A stretch of 64,000 bases of DNA from Mycobacterium lehmannii. Its GTDB lineage: Bacteria; Actinomycetota; Actinomycetes; Mycobacteriales; Mycobacteriaceae. The stretch is from the NCBI RefSeq assembly GCF_002245535.1, contig NZ_NKCN01000007.1:62001-126000 (forward strand), in the 5' to 3' direction. The notes beneath the pieces are model-generated. The model ran no database searches. It saw only the letters and a list, made by a program, of their open reading frames with translations, and had not been told where the DNA came from. This document shows, in pieces, positions 42,114 through 50,366 of this stretch; within the stretch, counting starts at the first letter, position 1, and every line of letters begins with the position of its first letter. The position numbers and the translations under genes are program-made.

Positions 42114-42701
42114 TTACACCGCCTCTGCCAGCAGCTCAGCCGGCTTGATCGTGGGATCACCCTTCTTCCAGTTGCAGGCGCACAGCTCGTCGGACTGCAG
42201 CGCATCGAGCACGCGCAGCACCTCGTCGACGTTGCGGCCCACGGACCCGGCCGTCACCGACACGAACTGGATCTCGTTGTTCGGGTCGATGATGAACGTC
42301 GCCCGGTCGGCCACGCCGTCGGCGTTGAGCACACCGGTCGCCAGCGACAACTCGCGCTTGAGGTCCGAAGCCATCGGGAACGGCAGCTTCTTGAGGTCCT
42401 CGTGCTGGGCGCGCCACTGGAAGTGGACGAACTCGTTGTCGACGGACACGCCGATGACCTTCGCGTCGCGGTCCTCGAAGTCGTCGTTGAGCTTGCCGAA
42501 CGTGGCGATCTCCGTCGGGCACACGAAGGTGAAGTCCTTCGGCCAGAAGAAGACGATCCGCCACTTGCCCTCGTGGTCCTCGCTGGTCACGCGGGTGAAA
42601 TAGTCGTCGGGCTGCTTGGCATCGACCTCGGAGAGGTCACCGCCGACCACCGCCGCCATGTCGTACCTGGGGAACTGGTCACCGATTGTCAACAATGCCA
42701 T
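42114..42701 (-). CDS. ahpC: Alkyl hydroperoxide reductase AhpC (2-Cys peroxiredoxin)
   Basis: 195 residues. Peroxidatic C61 in [12 protein letters not shown]; resolving C174 with the extra C176 in ELCACNW, the three-cysteine arrangement of mycobacterial AhpC. It reduces organic peroxides and peroxynitrite. No oxyR gene lies divergent; upstream is a DUF1918 gene. A short TGGA-N5-TCCA repeat (42730-42742) lies upstream, but no clear FurA or OxyR box was found. Confidence 0.95.
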   Translation of the reverse strand: MALLTIGDQFPRYDMAAVVGGDLSEVDAKQPDDYFTRVTSEDHEGKWRIVFFWPKDFTFVCPTEIATFGKLNDDFEDRDAKVIGVSVDNEFVHFQWRAQHEDLKKLPFPMASDLKRELSLATGVLNADGVADRATFIIDPNNEIQFVSVTAGSVGRNVDEVLRVLDALQSDELCACNWKKGDPTIKPAELLAEAV

Positions 42702-42906
42702 TCGCGAGCACCATCCTTATCGCTTAGTTTGGATTCAGTCCAGATTACGTATTCGATCCTCGGCCTTTCTCAGTGCGAAGGCAAGCTAAACGAACGTGAT
42801 TGTGGCCACACCGGCGCCGTGAAATAGGTTCGCTGTCAGCATATTTCGGGGTCCAACCAGACGGAGGCATCGGAGAGTGCGCGAACCGTCGCGCCCGCGG
42901 CGTTGC

Positions 42907-42912
42907 TACGGT
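42907..42912 (+). promoter_or_regulatory. -10 box for leaderless DUF1918 gene
   Basis: TACGGT ends six bases before the ATG at 42919. No Shine-Dalgarno sequence precedes that ATG, so transcription probably starts at the first codon. It would drive the DUF1918-fadE2-ptbB unit. Confidence 0.4.
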
Positions 42913-42918
42913 CGTCAG

Positions 42919-43173
42919 ATGTCGAACATCTCCGAGAACGACCGCATCGAGGACGTCACGCCCGGCGACATCGTCCTCGTCGACCGCGGCGCTGAACCCG
43001 TCCCATCCAAGGTGGTGCACAAGGACGTCAACGACGGCACGGCCGTCATCACCTACGAGCTCGACGACGGTACGACCTTCCAGGTCGAATACGCCGCGGG
43101 CGCCCGGGTGACCCGCAGCCTGCAGGCCAAGTGGGAGTCCGGGCAAAGCCCGACACAGCACAAACCCGTCTGA
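42919..43173 (+). CDS. DUF1918 family small protein
   Basis: 84 residues with a beta-barrel-like pattern: DRIEDVTPGDIVLVDRGAEP, then VPSKVVHKDVNDGTAVITYE and FQVEYAAGARVTR. Family members are short cytosolic actinobacterial proteins of unknown role. The stop codon overlaps the ribosome site of fadE2 (14-base gap), which makes co-translation likely. Confidence 0.75.
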   Translation: MSNISENDRIEDVTPGDIVLVDRGAEPVPSKVVHKDVNDGTAVITYELDDGTTFQVEYAAGARVTRSLQAKWESGQSPTQHKPV

Positions 43174-43187
43174 GGAGGTGACATATC

Positions 43188-44456
43188 GTGGCGGGCATGG
43201 ACTTCGCGATGTCGGCCAAGGCCCAGGACTATCACCAGCGCCTGGGCGACTTCATGACGGAATTCGTCTTCCCCGCCGAAGCCGAGTACGACCGCTGCCG
43301 CGAAGAGGCGGGACCCAAGGACCACACCGTCCCGCCGATCGTCGAGGACCTCAAAAAGCTCGCGAAGGAACGCGGGCTGTGGAACCTGTTTCTGCCCGCC
43401 GAGTCGGGTCTGAGCAACCTCGAGTACGCGCAGCTGGCCGAGCTGACCGGTTGGAGCATGGAGATCGCGCCCGAGGTCACCAACTGCGCGGCCCCCGACA
43501 CCGGCAACATGGAGACGCTGCACCTGTTCGCCAATGAGCAGCAGCGCAAGCAATGGCTCGAACCGCTGCTGGCCGGCGAGATCCGCAGCGCCTTCGCGAT
43601 GACCGAACCCGCCGTCGCCTCCAGCGACGCCCGCAACATCGAGACCACGATGCTGCGCGACGGGGACGACTACGTCATCAACGGTCGCAAGTGGTGGATC
43701 ACCGGCGCGGCCGACCCGCGCTGCAAGATCATGATCGTGATGGGCCGCACGAATCCGGATGCGGCCAGCCACCAGCAGCAGTCGATGATCCTCGTGCCGA
43801 CCGACACTCCGGGCGTCGACATCCAGCGTTCGCTTCCGGTGTTCGGCTACCAAGACCAGCACGGGCATTGCGAGATCGTCTTCGACAACGCGCGGGTGCC
43901 GGCCGGGAACCTGCTCCACGAAGAGGGCAGCGGGTTCGCGATCGCCCAGGCCCGCCTTGGTCCCGGCCGTATCCACCACTGCATGCGCGCGATCGGCGCC
44001 GCCGAGCGGGCGCTGGCGTTGATGATCGACCGCGTGCAGAAGCGCGTGGCGTTCGGCAAGCCGCTGTCCGAGCAGGGTGTGGTGCGCGAGTCGATCGCCA
44101 AGTCGCGCAACCAGATCGACCAGGCCCGCCTGCTGTGCCACAAGGCGGCGTGGACCATCGACGAGCAGGGCAACAAGAGCAAGGACGCTCAGGTCCTGGT
44201 CGCTCAGATCAAGGCGGTCGCCCCGCAGATGGCGTGCGACGTCATCGACCGCGCCATCCAGGTGCACGGCGGCATGGGCGTATCCGACGACGTGCCGCTG
44301 GCGCGCCTGTACGCCTGGCACCGGGCGATGCGGCTGTTCGACGGGCCGGATGAGGTGCACATGCGGACCATCGCCCGCGCCGAACTCGGCAGGGAGAAAA
44401 GCCCTTTCGCCACCGCGGCGACCCAAGGCGCGGCTGTGGCCGGAGGGGCCGGATAG
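43188..44456 (+). CDS. fadE2: Acyl-CoA dehydrogenase FadE2 (Rv0154c-like)
   Basis: 422 residues of the ACAD10/11-like group: AFAMTEPAVASSDARNIETT, INGRKWWITGAADPRCKIMI, QVHGGMGVSDDVPLARLYAW, and a C-terminal RLFDGPDEVHMRTIAR in which GPDEVH replaces the usual EGTxxIQ. The GTG at 43188 has AGGAGG nine bases upstream. It abuts ptbB with no gap, the same pair as Rv0154c-Rv0153c. Confidence 0.9.
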   Translation: MAGMDFAMSAKAQDYHQRLGDFMTEFVFPAEAEYDRCREEAGPKDHTVPPIVEDLKKLAKERGLWNLFLPAESGLSNLEYAQLAELTGWSMEIAPEVTNCAAPDTGNMETLHLFANEQQRKQWLEPLLAGEIRSAFAMTEPAVASSDARNIETTMLRDGDDYVINGRKWWITGAADPRCKIMIVMGRTNPDAASHQQQSMILVPTDTPGVDIQRSLPVFGYQDQHGHCEIVFDNARVPAGNLLHEEGSGFAIAQARLGPGRIHHCMRAIGAAERALALMIDRVQKRVAFGKPLSEQGVVRESIAKSRNQIDQARLLCHKAAWTIDEQGNKSKDAQVLVAQIKAVAPQMACDVIDRAIQVHGGMGVSDDVPLARLYAWHRAMRLFDGPDEVHMRTIARAELGREKSPFATAATQGAAVAGGAG

Positions 44457-45260
44457 GTGGCGGGCAACCCCGACGCCCTGTCAGGCGCGTGGAACTTCCG
44501 CGACATCGCCGAGGAGACCGGCATCAGACCTGGGCAGTTCTTCCGGTCCAGCGAGCTGAGCGGTCTGGACGAGGCCGGCCGGGAGCTGTTGCGCCGCTTG
44601 AATATCACCGACGTCGCCGATCTGCGCTCGGATCGTGAGGTCGAGCGGCGCGGACCGGGGCGGGTGCCCGACGGCATCGCGATACACCGGCTGCCGTTTC
44701 ACGAGTTGGCCAAGCCCGGCGCGGAGGCCCCGCATGAGCAGAGTTTCCAGCGCATGATGACCGAGAAACCCGAGGACGAGGACGTCGCGGTGGCCGCGGG
44801 TCGCTTCATGACCGAGGAGTACCAGAAGTTCCCCACGCTGCCCGGTGCACATCTGGCCGTGCGCCAGGTGATTTCGATGCTCGCCGGCCAGCGCCCGGTC
44901 ATCGCCCACTGCTTCGCGGGTAAGGACCGCACGGGGTTCACGGTCGCGACGGTGCTCGAGGCGGTCGGTGTGCAGCGCGACGCCATCGTGGCCGACTTCC
45001 TGCGCAGCAATGAGGCGGTGTCACAGCTGCGCGAAAGCATCCTCGAGTCGATCCGCAACCGGTCGGAGGACACCACCGACGAGATCGTCACCTTCGCCGA
45101 GGCGCGGCTCACCGAGGAGGTGCTCGGCGTGCGCGAGGACTACCTCGAGACCGCGCGACGTTCGATTGTCGAGAATTATGGCTCGCTTCGGGGCTACCTC
45201 GATGCCGCCGGCGTCACCGACGATCAGGTTGCGCAGTTGCGCGCCGTCCTGCTCGGCTGA
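44457..45260 (+). CDS. ptbB: Tyrosine phosphatase PtbB/PtpB (Rv0153c-like)
   Basis: 267 residues. The P-loop HCFAGKDRTG carries C152 and R158 with the HCxxGKDR signature of the PtpB group, which accepts phosphotyrosine, phosphoserine and phosphoinositides. NFRDI near the N-terminus and LRSDREVERRGPG are further family marks. In M. tuberculosis PtpB is exported and acts on host signalling. A non-pathogenic role must exist if this organism is environmental. No signal peptide. Confidence 0.92.
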   Translation: MAGNPDALSGAWNFRDIAEETGIRPGQFFRSSELSGLDEAGRELLRRLNITDVADLRSDREVERRGPGRVPDGIAIHRLPFHELAKPGAEAPHEQSFQRMMTEKPEDEDVAVAAGRFMTEEYQKFPTLPGAHLAVRQVISMLAGQRPVIAHCFAGKDRTGFTVATVLEAVGVQRDAIVADFLRSNEAVSQLRESILESIRNRSEDTTDEIVTFAEARLTEEVLGVREDYLETARRSIVENYGSLRGYLDAAGVTDDQVAQLRAVLLG

Positions 45261-45267
45261 AACCCCG

Positions 45268-46431
45268 TCAGGCCCCGCCTTTTTCGGCCTCATACTTCTG
45301 CGTCATGTGCTCGATCGCGGACAGCTGCGTCTGGGCCAGGTTGTCGCGCACATCGCGGGCCCGTGCCGCGGCGTCGAGCGTCGGCTGGGCCTGACCCTGG
45401 AAGTGCGGGATGACCTCGGCGGCGAACAGTTCCGCCGAGCGCTTGGTGGCGGCGGGATTGGCCCATTCGTGGCCCATCTGCAGCATGCAGCCGAAGCCGC
45501 CGGATTGGTCCCACAGCCGCTGCACCTGCGCGCGTGCCTGGTCGGGTGTGCCGATCACTCCGGCGCCGGCGCCGTTGATGATGTCGACGACCTCATCGAG
45601 GTTCTCGCCGGGCACCTCCATTTGCGGGAACGCCGCGACCTTCTGGAAGTAGCGGTACCAGTGCTCGAGGCCGAAGCGCACGTCCGCGCGGGCCTGCTCC
45701 TCGGTTTCGGCGATGTGCATGGGGCACACCAGCGACCAGTTGCGGCGGTCGACTGTGGTGCCGAACGCGGCCGCGCGTTCCTCGGCGATCCCCCAGTGGT
45801 GGGCGAGCGCGTCGAATCCCTCGACGACGAGCGTCGCACCGATCGACAGCAGGCCGATCCCGTGCTTGCCTGCCAGCCGCGCTCCGGTCGGCGAGGCCAC
45901 CGCGGCGACGGCCAGCGGGATCCCGTCTTCCGCATAAGGCGCCAGTTGCAGTCTGGCGTCGTGGAGTTCGTGGGTGGCGGTCTTGGCCGAGACCGTCTCA
46001 CCCTTGAGCAACCGCACGACGATGTCGAGGTTGGTCTCGAGCAGTTCGCGGGTGTCGGTGGGCGTCAAGCCGATCATCGCCGAGTCGGTGGGAAGCGACC
46101 CGGGCCCCATGCCGCCAATGATCCGCCCATGGGTGAGGTGGTCGAGCAGCATCAGCCGGTCGGCCGCCCACAGCGGGTTGTGATACGCCAGCGAGATGAC
46201 GCCGGTGCCGAACCGGATCCGCTTGGCGCGCTGCGCGGCCGCCGCGATGAACACCTCGGGTGAGCTGATGATCTCGCTTCCCGCCGAATGGTGTTCGCCG
46301 ATCCACGCCTCGTCGTAGCCGACCGCGTCGAGGTGCTCGATGAGCTCCAGATCGCGCTGCAGCGCGAGCGTCGGGTTGGTGCCGGCGCGGTGGAACGGTG
46401 CGATGAAGTATCCGAAACGCAGCTTGGCCAT
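45268..46431 (-). CDS. Luciferase-like (LLM-class) flavin-dependent oxidoreductase
   Basis: 387 residues, TIM-barrel bacterial-luciferase family. FGYFIAPFHRAGTNPTLALQ, DEAWIGEHHSAGSEIISSPE and LDHLTHGRIIGGMGPGSLPT are typical; it resembles limonene/alkanal monooxygenase-type proteins. It uses FMN or F420, not decidable by eye. It converges on ptbB with a seven-base gap. Confidence 0.85.
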   Translation of the reverse strand: MAKLRFGYFIAPFHRAGTNPTLALQRDLELIEHLDAVGYDEAWIGEHHSAGSEIISSPEVFIAAAAQRAKRIRFGTGVISLAYHNPLWAADRLMLLDHLTHGRIIGGMGPGSLPTDSAMIGLTPTDTRELLETNLDIVVRLLKGETVSAKTATHELHDARLQLAPYAEDGIPLAVAAVASPTGARLAGKHGIGLLSIGATLVVEGFDALAHHWGIAEERAAAFGTTVDRRNWSLVCPMHIAETEEQARADVRFGLEHWYRYFQKVAAFPQMEVPGENLDEVVDIINGAGAGVIGTPDQARAQVQRLWDQSGGFGCMLQMGHEWANPAATKRSAELFAAEVIPHFQGQAQPTLDAAARARDVRDNLAQTQLSAIEHMTQKYEAEKGGA

Positions 46432-46440
46432 GCCTGCAAG

Positions 46441-46926
46441 CTACTGCGTCAGGTACACCCCGATGACCCAAACGACGGTGGCGAGCAACGCGCCGGCCAT
46501 TTCGACCCCGACGGACAAGGCGACGCCCTTGAGCGCATGCTTCGTCGATACCCACGCCAGGCGACGGTCGTGCCGGTTGGTCAGTTCAGCGAGATAGATG
46601 CCGAGCACGAAGCCGATCGGGAGTCCGAGCACGGGGATCGCGAAGAAGCCGACCACGCCGAGCACTCCGCCCGCGACCAGGCTCAGGGTGCGCACATCGG
46701 CCTCCCGCATCCGTCGCACCGGCCACGTGTACTTGATCAGCGCCGCAGCACCGAGCAGCACGGTCGCCACGGCCAACGTCACCCATGCGGCTGGTTCCTG
46801 CTCGACGACGGCCCACACCGCGATCGCCCCGAAGACCAGCAGGGTGCCGGGAAGCACCGGCACCACGATGCCGACGATGCCGACCGCGATGGCCAACGCG
46901 ACAAGCACGATCCCGCCGGTGGTCAT
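46441..46926 (-). CDS. DUF456 family membrane protein
   Basis: 161 residues with five hydrophobic segments and the DUF456 signature VGIVGIVVPVLPGTLLVFGA plus FFAIPVLGLPIGFVLGIYLA followed by ELTNRHD. Glycine-zipper-like helices; function unknown. Nine bases separate its stop from the luciferase-like gene start, and nine separate its start from the methyltransferase stop, so the three genes may be one unit. Confidence 0.8.
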   Translation of the reverse strand: MTTGGIVLVALAIAVGIVGIVVPVLPGTLLVFGAIAVWAVVEQEPAAWVTLAVATVLLGAAALIKYTWPVRRMREADVRTLSLVAGGVLGVVGFFAIPVLGLPIGFVLGIYLAELTNRHDRRLAWVSTKHALKGVALSVGVEMAGALLATVVWVIGVYLTQ

Positions 46927-46935
46927 GTGTTGAAT

Positions 46936-47679
46936 CTACGGGCGCTGCGCCCGCACCCACTGGATGTTGCCGATGGACTTGGTGCGCACGCTGACGAATC
47001 CGCGTTGCTCGAACATGTCGCCCAGTTCGTCTTCGGTGAAGAAGCGCGCCCCTCCGCTCGACAACCATCGCAGCGGCGGGGGGACGTGACCGACCGTGGG
47101 CACCATGATCGCGATCCGGCCGCCCGGCTTCAGCACGCGGTACATCTCGGCCACCGCCGACGACGGTTCGGGGATCAGCTGCACCACCGCCAGCGACGTC
47201 ACCGCGTCGAAGGTCTCGTCCTGGAACGGCAACCGCTGCGCGTCGGCCCGCAGGAATCCGACGTTGGGCCCGGCCTGCGCGCTGACCGCCCGCGCCAGCA
47301 TCGGTCTCGAGATGTCGATGCCCAGCGCCAACCCGCCCGGTCCCGCCGCGCGGGCCAGCGAGGCGGTGACGTTGCCCGGCCCGCTTCCGATGTCGAGCGC
47401 GACACCGCCCTTCGGAATGGTGAGCCAGTCGATCGGCAGCTGCCATGCGCCCACGAATCTGCGGGCGAAGCCCTGCGCGTAGTCGTAGAACATCGACCCC
47501 GGACCCGATGCCCACACGGCCTGGATCAGACCGCGGTTCTCCGGCGGTGCCTGCTGCGGTGATGCCGCGTCGTCGAGCAGGTCCAGGTAGCCGTCGCGGA
47601 CCTCGAGACGCGCCGGTGGATCGGAGAACAGCTCGACCGCCCTGCGCAGCGCGGCCGGAAACGAAGACGTATCGGTCAC
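46936..47679 (-). CDS. Class I SAM-dependent methyltransferase
   Basis: 247 residues. Motif I VALDIGSGPGNVTASLARAA, motif II acidic LGIDIS, and FDAVTSLAVVQLIPEPSSAV with a post-motif YRVLKPGGRIAIMVP give a UbiE/Methyltransf_11 type fold. The substrate is unknown. It lies between a long palindromic element (47702-47745) and the DUF456 gene. Confidence 0.82.
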   Translation of the reverse strand: MTDTSSFPAALRRAVELFSDPPARLEVRDGYLDLLDDAASPQQAPPENRGLIQAVWASGPGSMFYDYAQGFARRFVGAWQLPIDWLTIPKGGVALDIGSGPGNVTASLARAAGPGGLALGIDISRPMLARAVSAQAGPNVGFLRADAQRLPFQDETFDAVTSLAVVQLIPEPSSAVAEMYRVLKPGGRIAIMVPTVGHVPPPLRWLSSGGARFFTEDELGDMFEQRGFVSVRTKSIGNIQWVRAQRP

Positions 47680-47701
47680 GCTCCCACGCTACCCCCGCGA
47701 T

Positions 47702-47745
47702 TTGTGAGTGGTTTCGATCGCTTCAGCGATCGTTTTCACGCACAA
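47702..47745. repeat. 44-base imperfect palindromic element with nested stem-loops
   Basis: Outer arms TTGTGAGTG (47702-47710) and CACGCACAA (47737-47745) pair with one mismatch. An inner perfect hairpin CGATCGCT-TC-AGCGATCG (47715-47732) is followed by TTTT. It lies between the methyltransferase start and the HAD-dehalogenase stop. It may be a terminator or a dispersed intergenic repeat; the symmetry exceeds what a terminator needs. Confidence 0.6.
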
Positions 47746-47756
47746 GTCGCTGCGGT

Positions 47757-48461
47757 TCAGGCCCCGAGCTGGTCGGCCAGGTCGGCGAAATCGGTTGCCA
47801 TGACGTTGAACTCGCCGACTTCGATCTTCGACGGACGGCGTCTGCCGGTCCCGTACTCCAGCGGTCGGTCGACGTAGGCGGTCATCAGACCTGCGCGTTT
47901 GGCGCCGCGCAGGTCGCTGGCGTGCGCGGCCACCAGCATCAGCTCACCGGGCGCGACGTCGAGCAGCTCGGCGCACCCGAGATAGGCCTCGGGATCGGGT
48001 TTGTAGTGGCGGAAAAGCTCGGCCGAGATCACACAGTCCCACGGCAGGCCCGCACGCTTGGCCATATTCGTCAGCAGCGAGACGTTCCCGTTGGACAGCG
48101 TCGTGATGAGGTAGCGCGCCTTCAACCGGGTGAGGCCGTCCACGGCGTCCGGCCACGGGTCGAGGCGGTGCCAGGCCCGGTTGAGATGGTCGACGGCCGC
48201 GGCATCGACGCCCGTGACCCCCGCCGTGTCGATCAGCTCGACGAGGATCATGCGGTGCAGGTCGTCGATCTTGGTCCACGGCAGCTCACCGCGGCGCACC
48301 CGGTCCATCGCGGGCGGGTAGCCGGCCCGCCAGTCGTCGGCGAAGGCCGCCCAATCCCGTTGCACGCCAAAGGCGCGGCCGAATTCCTCGAGCTCGCGGA
48401 TGATGCTGGAGCGCCAGTCGACGACGGTGCCGAACGTGTCGAACGCCAGCGCCTTCGGCAT
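47757..48461 (-). CDS. HAD-family type II haloacid dehalogenase-like protein
   Basis: 234 residues. HAD motif I with nucleophile D8 (LAFDTFGTVVDW), motif II TLSNGN, and motif III lysine in RHYKPDPEAYLGCAELL. These suit L-2-haloacid dehalogenases, though such proteins may act on other substrates. It starts at the base next to the quinone-oxidoreductase stop, so it is the last gene of the ALDH-SDR-QOR-HAD set. Confidence 0.85.
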   Translation of the reverse strand: MPKALAFDTFGTVVDWRSSIIRELEEFGRAFGVQRDWAAFADDWRAGYPPAMDRVRRGELPWTKIDDLHRMILVELIDTAGVTGVDAAAVDHLNRAWHRLDPWPDAVDGLTRLKARYLITTLSNGNVSLLTNMAKRAGLPWDCVISAELFRHYKPDPEAYLGCAELLDVAPGELMLVAAHASDLRGAKRAGLMTAYVDRPLEYGTGRRRPSKIEVGEFNVMATDFADLADQLGA

Positions 48462-49424
48462 CTACGGCTCCAGTACGACCTTGCCGAGCACGCCGCCGTC
48501 GGCGAGTGCCTGCAACGCGTCGGCGCCCTTCGACAGTGGGTAGCGCATGGGCGGCGGCGGGCGAAGACCGGCCTCGATGAGCTGGGCGACGCCGAACTCG
48601 AACACCGACTGCGATCCCGGCGTGCGGTTCACGTATTCGCCGTAGCCCACACCGATCACCGCCACATTGCGCAGCAGTAGCCGGTTCACCTTCACCGTCG
48701 GAATCCCGCCCGCCGCAAAGCCGATCACCAGCAGCCGGCCCTCCACGGCAAGCGCGCGGATCGCATCGTCGAACGCCTCGCCGCCGATCGGGTCGACCAC
48801 CAGATCGACGCCGCGGCCGTCGGTCGCGTCCTTGACCGCTCGCAGCCACCCGTCGGTCAACGGCAGCACGACGTCGGCGCCCAGCGACTCGACGAACTCG
48901 ATCGCGTGCGGCCGGTGCACCATCGCGATAACCTTGGCGCCCAACGCCTTCGCGATCTGCACCGCCGCGGTGCCCACACCGCCCGCCGACCCGAGCACCA
49001 GCACCGTCTCGCCGGGCCGCAGCGCGCCCCGCTTGGCCAGCGCGAAGTACATCGTCTGGTAGTTGCCCAGCAGCGCAACGGCTTCCGCGTCGTCGAGGCC
49101 CTCAGGCGTCGGTGTCAGGCTCTCAGGCGACACCGCCACCCGCTCAGCCCACCCGCCGAGCATCGACAGCGCGGTCACCCGCTGCCCGGGTTTGAACTCC
49201 GACTCGTACGGCGCCGATCGCACCACCCCGGCGACCTCCATGCCGGGGACGAACGGCGGTTCGAGCCGCAGCTGGTACTCCCCGCGCAGCAGCAACAGGT
49301 CCGGAAAGCTGACCCCGGCCGCACCGACGTCGACAACGACGACGTCCTCGCCGCCGACATCGTCGACGTCGGTGTACGCAAGTCCAGCCGGTCCGGTGAG
49401 TTCCTGCGCGACAAGCGCTTTCAT
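48462..49424 (-). CDS. NADPH:quinone oxidoreductase-like MDR (Rv0149-like)
   Basis: 320 residues, zinc-free medium-chain reductase: PPFVPGMEVAGVVRSAPYES, the nucleotide motif VLVLGSAGGVGTAAVQIAKA, and VDLVVDPIGGEAFDDAIRAL. The ATG at 49424 lies five bases after the SDR stop; the upstream-extended frame is SDR sequence. It probably reduces quinones or enoyl groups with NADPH. Confidence 0.87.
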   Translation of the reverse strand: MKALVAQELTGPAGLAYTDVDDVGGEDVVVVDVGAAGVSFPDLLLLRGEYQLRLEPPFVPGMEVAGVVRSAPYESEFKPGQRVTALSMLGGWAERVAVSPESLTPTPEGLDDAEAVALLGNYQTMYFALAKRGALRPGETVLVLGSAGGVGTAAVQIAKALGAKVIAMVHRPHAIEFVESLGADVVLPLTDGWLRAVKDATDGRGVDLVVDPIGGEAFDDAIRALAVEGRLLVIGFAAGGIPTVKVNRLLLRNVAVIGVGYGEYVNRTPGSQSVFEFGVAQLIEAGLRPPPPMRYPLSKGADALQALADGGVLGKVVLEP

Positions 49425-49429
49425 CGAAC

Positions 49430-50293
49430 TCAGCCGAGGCTGAAGGTGGCCCGCTGCGCCGCCGACAGGTCGGTGATCTCGCCCCACTTCGCGGCGATGT
49501 CGTCGACGGAAGGAACCTCGGAGAAGGTGAGCCCCTCGTTCTGGAACAGCGCTACCCGTTGGACTTTGCCGCCACCGACGATGAACACCGAAGCGGTGTC
49601 GGGCAGTTCCTCGGTCATGAGGTAGGCCACCACGGGCGCAACGTATTCCGGCGTCAGCTTCTCGAAGACCTCCGGTGGCAGGATGTCCTGCGTCATCCGG
49701 GTCGCCGCGATCGGGGCGACGGCGTTGGCCTTGATGTTGTACTTCGCGCCCTCCTGGGCCAGCGTGTTGATCAGGCCGACGAGGCCGAGCTTGGCGGCGC
49801 CGTAGTTGGCCTGGCCGAAGTTGCCGAACAGACCGCTGGTCGAGGTGGCCACCACGACGCGCCCGAAGCCGTTCTCCCGGAAGTGCGGCCATGCGGCACG
49901 GATCACGTTGTAGCCGCCGTACAGGTGCACCTTGAGCACGGCGTCCCAGTTGGCGAACTCCATCTTATGGAATGTGCCGTCGCGCAGGATGCCCGCGTTG
50001 GAGACCACACCGTCGACCTTGCCGAACTCGTCGAGCGCGGTCTTGATGATGTTCTCGGCGCCCTCGGGCTCGGCGACCGAGTCGTAGTTGGCCACGGCGC
50101 GGCCGCCGGCCTCCTTGATCTCGGCGACGACCTGGTCGGCCATGTTCTGGCCGGCGCCGGTGCCGTCTCGGGCACCACCGAGGTCGTTGACGACGACGCT
50201 GGCGCCCTCTTTGGCGAGCGTCAACGCGTATTCGCGTCCGAGTCCGCCTCCGGCCCCGGTGACGACGACGACGCGATCCTGCACTCCTGGCAT
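49430..50293 (-). CDS. SDR-family dehydrogenase, 3-hydroxyacyl-CoA type (Rv0148-like)
   Basis: 287 residues. TGAGGGLG at 12-19, SNAG near 98-101, serine in TSTSG (150-154), Y164 and K168 in NYGAAK. The sequence resembles the dehydrogenase part of peroxisomal MFE-2, which oxidises 3-hydroxyacyl-CoA. The ATG at 50293 is chosen over GTG 50308 because AAGGA precedes it. It is the second gene behind ALDH. Confidence 0.88.
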   Translation of the reverse strand: MPGVQDRVVVVTGAGGGLGREYALTLAKEGASVVVNDLGGARDGTGAGQNMADQVVAEIKEAGGRAVANYDSVAEPEGAENIIKTALDEFGKVDGVVSNAGILRDGTFHKMEFANWDAVLKVHLYGGYNVIRAAWPHFRENGFGRVVVATSTSGLFGNFGQANYGAAKLGLVGLINTLAQEGAKYNIKANAVAPIAATRMTQDILPPEVFEKLTPEYVAPVVAYLMTEELPDTASVFIVGGGKVQRVALFQNEGLTFSEVPSVDDIAAKWGEITDLSAAQRATFSLG

Positions 50294-50313
50294 GGGGTTC
50301 CTTTCCACAATCC

Positions 50314-50366
50314 GCGATTTCGGTGTAGTTGGTTGCGCTGGCCGCCACCAACTACACCCGAATCGC
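50314..50366. repeat. 20-base inverted repeat between ALDH and SDR genes
   Basis: The left arm at 50314-50333 and the right arm at 50347-50366 pair at 18 of 20 positions around a 13-base loop. Core arm sequence is GTGTAGTTGGT and ACCAACTACAC. It fills the gap between the ALDH stop and the SDR start. No T-run follows, so it may be an intergenic repeat or mRNA-processing element rather than a terminator. Confidence 0.7.

Noticed and set aside
42702..42918. OxyR or FurA box upstream of ahpC
   Set aside because: Only a short TGGA-N5-TCCA repeat and ATC/GAT-like pieces are seen; they do not fit remembered consensus sites well enough.
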